Assembly (NCBI GenBank): GCA_945870175.1
Contig: CAMBRJ010000064.1
Coordinates: 1 to 10,045 of the forward strand
Reading direction: 5' to 3'
DNA: 10,045 bases
DNA from: Gemmatimonas phototrophica
GTDB lineage: Bacteria > Gemmatimonadota > Gemmatimonadetes > Gemmatimonadales > Gemmatimonadaceae
Part shown: piece by piece, positions 7,732 through 10,045 of the stretch
Layout: each line of letters begins with the position of its first letter
How positions within the stretch are numbered: position 1 is the first letter of the stretch
Program-made: the position numbers and the translations under genes
Notes under the pieces: generated by a model
Databases searched by the model: none
What the model was told of the DNA's origin: nothing
What the model saw: only the letters and a program-made list of their open reading frames with translations

Positions 7732-7998
7732 GTCAGGCTTTTCATAGACGACGGGCAATGTAGCGGGAATGGTGCGCGAGAGTGTGCTGCCGACTACCCG
7801 ATCTTTAAAGTTCGCCGGGACCTGCCGCGCATCGCCATTGCTTGCGTTCGAGCGATGTCCCATGCCTATATGCTGTTTGACGTCTGATCGGGTCTTCAAC
7901 GCCCCACCACACCACCAGACACGAGAGGCCTTGTCCAATGTCCGCTATCACGAGCCGCCCACGATGAAACCAGAACAGGTTGTCGCGAGGCACGCCCG
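7732..7998. other. Divergent intergenic region between the barrel-protein gene and acnX
   Basis: These 267 bases separate two divergent genes and should hold both promoters. Frames on both strands stay open across part of it (a 77-codon frame ending at 8002, and the upstream extension of the barrel-protein frame), but their translations are low-complexity and unlike any family I know, so I treat it as non-coding. On the plus strand the only AT-rich promoter-like word is TATATG at 7867-7872 with TTGCGT at 7842-7847. The 19-base spacing is too long for a confident sigma-70 call. On the minus strand nothing convincing is seen. A 12-codon frame, ATG 7964 to TGA 8002, overlaps the acnX start as ATGA. 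Confidence 0.5.
7985..7990 (+). promoter_or_regulatory. Shine-Dalgarno-like site of acnX
   Basis: GCGAGG lies 8 bases before the ATG at 7999 and supports that start. It is worth noting because none of the six minus-strand genes in the window has a comparable purine-rich site at a normal distance. Confidence 0.5.
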
Positions 7999-9678
7999 AT
8001 GACCGGCCAATCGATCATCGCCGGCTGCGCCATTGGCACGGTGCTGGCCTGCGAGGACGGTCTCAGCTTTTGGGGCGGCGTTGATCCGCTCACGGGCATC
8101 GTGATCGACGTGCATCACCCCCTCTGCGGGAAATCGCTGGCGGGAAAGGTGCTGGTGATGCCGACCACGCGCGGATCGTGCAGCGGCAGCGGTGTCATGC
8201 TGGATCTGGCGCTGAATGGTATCGCGCCGGCGGCATTCGTGTTCCGCGAGGCCGAGGATGTGGTCACCCTTGGTGCGATGATTGCCGGTCGGATGTTTGA
8301 CCGACCTGTGCCGGTGGTGCGGATGGAGGCCGAGGCGTTTGCGATGGCGATGGCGGCACAGAGCGTCGAGTTATCCGAGGGTGCCCTGATCGTGGACGGG
8401 GTCGCCCTGCCGCTGGAACCCCCGGCGGTGGCCTCGCTCACCCTGTCGGCACAGGATCGCGCCATGCTGGATGGCGCTGATGGTCCGGCCCGGCGCATCG
8501 CGATGGAGGTGATCTGCGCCATGGCCGCGCTGCAGGGGGCCACGGCCCTTGTCGATGTCACCCAAGGCCATATCGATGGCTGCATCCTGGCCAACACGGC
8601 CAACCTGCGCTTTGCCGAAACGATGGCCGAAATGGGCGGGCGCGTCTGTATCCCCACCACCATGAACGCCATCTCGGTCGATCACGCCAATTGGCAAACG
8701 CAAGGTGTGCCGCCAAGCTTTGGCCTGCGCGCCGCCCGTCTGGCCGATGCGTATGTGAAGATGGGCGCACGCCCCACGTTTACCTGCGCGCCCTACCTGC
8801 TGGAGACCGCGCCAGAAGCGGGCGAGAATATCGGCTGGTCGGAATCGAACGCGGTGGTCTTTGCCAATACCGTGCTGGCGGCGCGCACGGTGAAACACCC
8901 CGATTATCTCGATCTTTTCATCGCCATGACCGGGCGCGCACCGCTGTCCGGCGTCTATGTACCCGCCAACCGCGCCGCCCGCCGCCGGCTTCATATCGAC
9001 CTGCCGCTTGGGCATGATGACGCACTGTGGCCAATGCTGGGCTATCTCGCCGGCCAGCTGGCGCCGGACCGTATCCCCCTGTTGACCGGACTGGAGGCGA
9101 CCCTCCCTTCGCGCGATGATCTGAAGGCGATGTGCGCCGCGTTTGGCACCACCTCGGCCGCGCCGATGCTCCATGTCGCGGGCCACACGCCCGAGGCAGC
9201 AGACTTTCCGGAACCCGCTGACCATGTCACCGTCACCCGCGCCGACCTGGCGCGCGTGTGGGCTGAACTCAACCTGGGGCCGCCGCAGATTGATCTGGTC
9301 GCCTTTGGCAGCCCGCATTTCTCGCTGACCGAATGTCGCGCGGTGGCCGAGCTGGCCGTCGGCCACCGTGCGGCCGGCACCGACGTCATCATCACCGTCG
9401 GGCAAGACGTGCTGGCCCTGGCCCGCGCCGAGGGGACGATGGCGCGGCTTGAGGCCTTTGGCGCGCAGCTGTTCCCCGACATCTGTTGGTGTTCGATCAC
9501 CGAACCGCTGATGCCCCCGAAGGCCCGCAACTTGATGACCAATTCCGGCAAGTACGCCCATTATGCACCGGGCCTGTCGGGTCGCATGGTGCGGTTTGGC
9601 TCGTTGGCCGAGTGCGTGGAAACGGCACGCACCGGAAGCGCCCCCACATCGCCTCCCGACTGGTTGAAAGAGGCGTGA
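7999..9678 (+). CDS. Aconitase X type I, probable cis-3-hydroxy-L-proline dehydratase (fused swivel + catalytic domains)
   Basis: This 559-residue cytosolic Fe-S enzyme belongs to the AcnX branch of the aconitase superfamily. Residues 1 to about 135 are the swivelling domain (DUF126/AcnX_swivel), with HHPLCGKSLAGKVLVMPTTR and RGSCSGSG at 58-65. Residues from about 140 to 545 are the large AcnX domain (DUF521): DVTQGHIDG (186-194), RVCIPTTMNAISVDH (215-229), FTCAPYLLE (261-269), WSESNAVVFANTVLAART (280-297), MTGRAPLSGVY, FGSPHFSLTEC (436-446), DICWC (494-498) and TNSGKYAHYAPG (514-525). Cys residues at 61, 263 and 496 are candidate cluster ligands. Characterised one-chain AcnX (type I) dehydrate cis-3-hydroxy-L-proline to 1-pyrroline-2-carboxylate; the split type II acts on mevalonate 5-phosphate. 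The single-chain form favours type I. No ketimine reductase, racemase or transporter is next to it here. Codon use differs from the neighbours, suggesting transfer. Confidence 0.9.
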   Translation: MTGQSIIAGCAIGTVLACEDGLSFWGGVDPLTGIVIDVHHPLCGKSLAGKVLVMPTTRGSCSGSGVMLDLALNGIAPAAFVFREAEDVVTLGAMIAGRMFDRPVPVVRMEAEAFAMAMAAQSVELSEGALIVDGVALPLEPPAVASLTLSAQDRAMLDGADGPARRIAMEVICAMAALQGATALVDVTQGHIDGCILANTANLRFAETMAEMGGRVCIPTTMNAISVDHANWQTQGVPPSFGLRAARLADAYVKMGARPTFTCAPYLLETAPEAGENIGWSESNAVVFANTVLAARTVKHPDYLDLFIAMTGRAPLSGVYVPANRAARRRLHIDLPLGHDDALWPMLGYLAGQLAPDRIPLLTGLEATLPSRDDLKAMCAAFGTTSAAPMLHVAGHTPEAADFPEPADHVTVTRADLARVWAELNLGPPQIDLVAFGSPHFSLTECRAVAELAVGHRAAGTDVIITVGQDVLALARAEGTMARLEAFGAQLFPDICWCSITEPLMPPKARNLMTNSGKYAHYAPGLSGRMVRFGSLAECVETARTGSAPTSPPDWLKEA

Positions 9679-9684
9679 GATACG

Positions 9685-9788
9685 CACCCAGAGCAGATCC
9701 GTGTTGTTACCGTGCCATCCGTCTATCCGTGTTCCGGCTGTTCACGATCCGTCGGCGGCACCAGTGGTGGTGATTCCACAAGATCGAG
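9685..9788. repeat. 104-bp direct repeat, copy 1
   Basis: This stretch, from CACCCAGAGCAG to AGATCGAG, matches bases 9942-10045 at 101 of 104 positions by direct reading. Mismatches are at 9690 (A/G), 9711 (C/T) and 9780 (A/T). The left edge is sharp, since the base before it already differs. It begins 7 bases after the acnX stop. It contains several ATCCGT words (9697, 9717, 9725, 9747) and the palindrome ACCAGTGGT at 9760-9768. Confidence 0.92.
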
Positions 9789-9835
9789 AACCGCCAGAAC
9801 ACGGATAACACCGATCACACGGAACCCACACGGAT
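9697..9835. repeat. Long imperfect inverted repeat (palindromic intergenic element)
   Basis: The left arm 9697-9734 and the right arm 9797-9835 are near reverse complements. TATCCGTGTTC (9724-9734) pairs perfectly with GAACACGGATA (9797-9807). The outer ATCCGTGT (9697-9704) pairs with ACACGGAT (9828-9835). The stretch between them aligns with several mismatches and about one base of offset. The loop is 62 bases. In RNA or single-stranded DNA it could form an extended hairpin; there is no U-run, so a simple intrinsic terminator is not indicated. The left arm belongs to direct-repeat copy 1. Confidence 0.75.
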
Positions 9836-9941
9836 AAGCCGATCCGCGCGCCCACGGGCCATCGCCACGCGCCGACGCGTCGTTGTGGTGTTGTTCAATC
9901 AAAAGCGCAACGCCCTCAGATCAGCGACGTGCTCGGTCGCA
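9836..9941. other. Spacer between the two direct-repeat copies
   Basis: These 106 bases lie between the right arm of the palindrome and repeat copy 2. I see no open frame of note, no RNA gene and no further copy of the repeat here. If the array is tandem, this stretch should recur after copy 2, beyond the window. Confidence 0.5.
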
Positions 9942-10045
9942 CACCCGGAGCAGATCCGTGTTGTTACCTTGCCATCCGTCTATCCGTGTTCCGGCTGTTC
10001 ACGATCCGTCGGCGGCACCAGTGGTGGTGATTCCACTAGATCGAG
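9942..10045. repeat. 104-bp direct repeat, copy 2 (cut by the window end)
   Basis: This is the second copy of the sequence at 9685-9788, offset by exactly 257 bases, with three substitutions and no gaps. The match runs to the last base of the window, so the true repeat may be longer and may include another right palindrome arm. Confidence 0.92.

Noticed and set aside
6502..7887. 461-codon plus-strand open frame opposite the barrel gene
   Set aside because: Arg/His/Ala-rich translation typical of the antisense shadow of a GC-rich gene. The minus-strand frame has a signal peptide and barrel pattern.
7732..7938. 69-residue upstream extension of the barrel-protein frame
   Set aside because: It puts an unstructured, basic stretch before a clear signal peptide. 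The GTG at 7731 places the hydrophobic core at the expected distance from the N-terminus.
7769..8002. 77-codon plus-strand frame before acnX
   Set aside because: No family resemblance, no ribosome-binding site, and it lies in a divergent promoter region. Only its last 12 codons are mentioned as a possible leader.
8371..9687. 438-codon minus-strand open frame opposite acnX
   Set aside because: Antisense shadow; the plus-strand frame carries every AcnX motif.
9685..10045. CRISPR array
   Set aside because: The repeat unit is 104 bases with a 257-base period and only two copies, far outside CRISPR repeat and spacer sizes, and no cas gene is present.

Overview
The window is GC-rich bacterial DNA of about 65% G+C by eye, packed with genes. 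The combination of a two-domain outer-membrane barrel protein, an EpsC-type serine acetyltransferase and start codons with little Shine-Dalgarno signal suggests a Gram-negative bacterium. My best guess is a Gemmatimonadota-like lineage, but that is inference and not proven by any marker in the window.

Layout. Bases 1-672 (+) hold the 3' part of a secreted-type DNA/RNA non-specific endonuclease whose start lies before the window. It converges, with a gap of only 7 bases, on a run of six closely spaced minus-strand genes. In transcription order (right to left) these are: a signal-peptide outer-membrane beta-barrel protein (7731-5557), a SAM-dependent methyltransferase overlapping its end (5605-4964), serine acetyltransferase (4953-4111), cysteine synthase (4040-3123), an alpha/beta-hydrolase with an uncharacterised C-terminal domain (3036-1666), and a true nitrilase (1636-680). 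Divergent from this run, across a 267-base gap, is a one-piece aconitase X (AcnX type I, 7999-9678 +). The last 367 bases have no gene. They carry a 104-base direct repeat at a 257-base period, and the first copy is part of a long imperfect palindrome built from ATCCGTGT / ACACGGAT words.

How the genes may work together. Serine acetyltransferase makes O-acetylserine and cysteine synthase converts it to cysteine. The acetyltransferase ends in isoleucine, the residue that docks into the synthase active site in the cysteine synthase complex, so the adjacent pair probably forms that complex. A nitrilase in the same run raises the hypothesis of cyanide assimilation: a beta-cyanoalanine side activity of the synthase followed by nitrile hydrolysis. 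No shared pathway can be seen for the barrel protein, methyltransferase and hydrolase.

The AcnX gene stands apart. It prefers TTT for Phe where the neighbours prefer TTC, it has a Shine-Dalgarno-like GCGAGG, it has no visible pathway partner, and it is flanked by the repeat array. It looks like a horizontally acquired gene for cis-3-hydroxy-L-proline breakdown. I see no CRISPR array, tRNA, rRNA or transposase. The most interesting objects are the AcnX plus repeat island, the cysteine/nitrilase association, and the uncharacterised barrel and hydrolase C-terminal domains.
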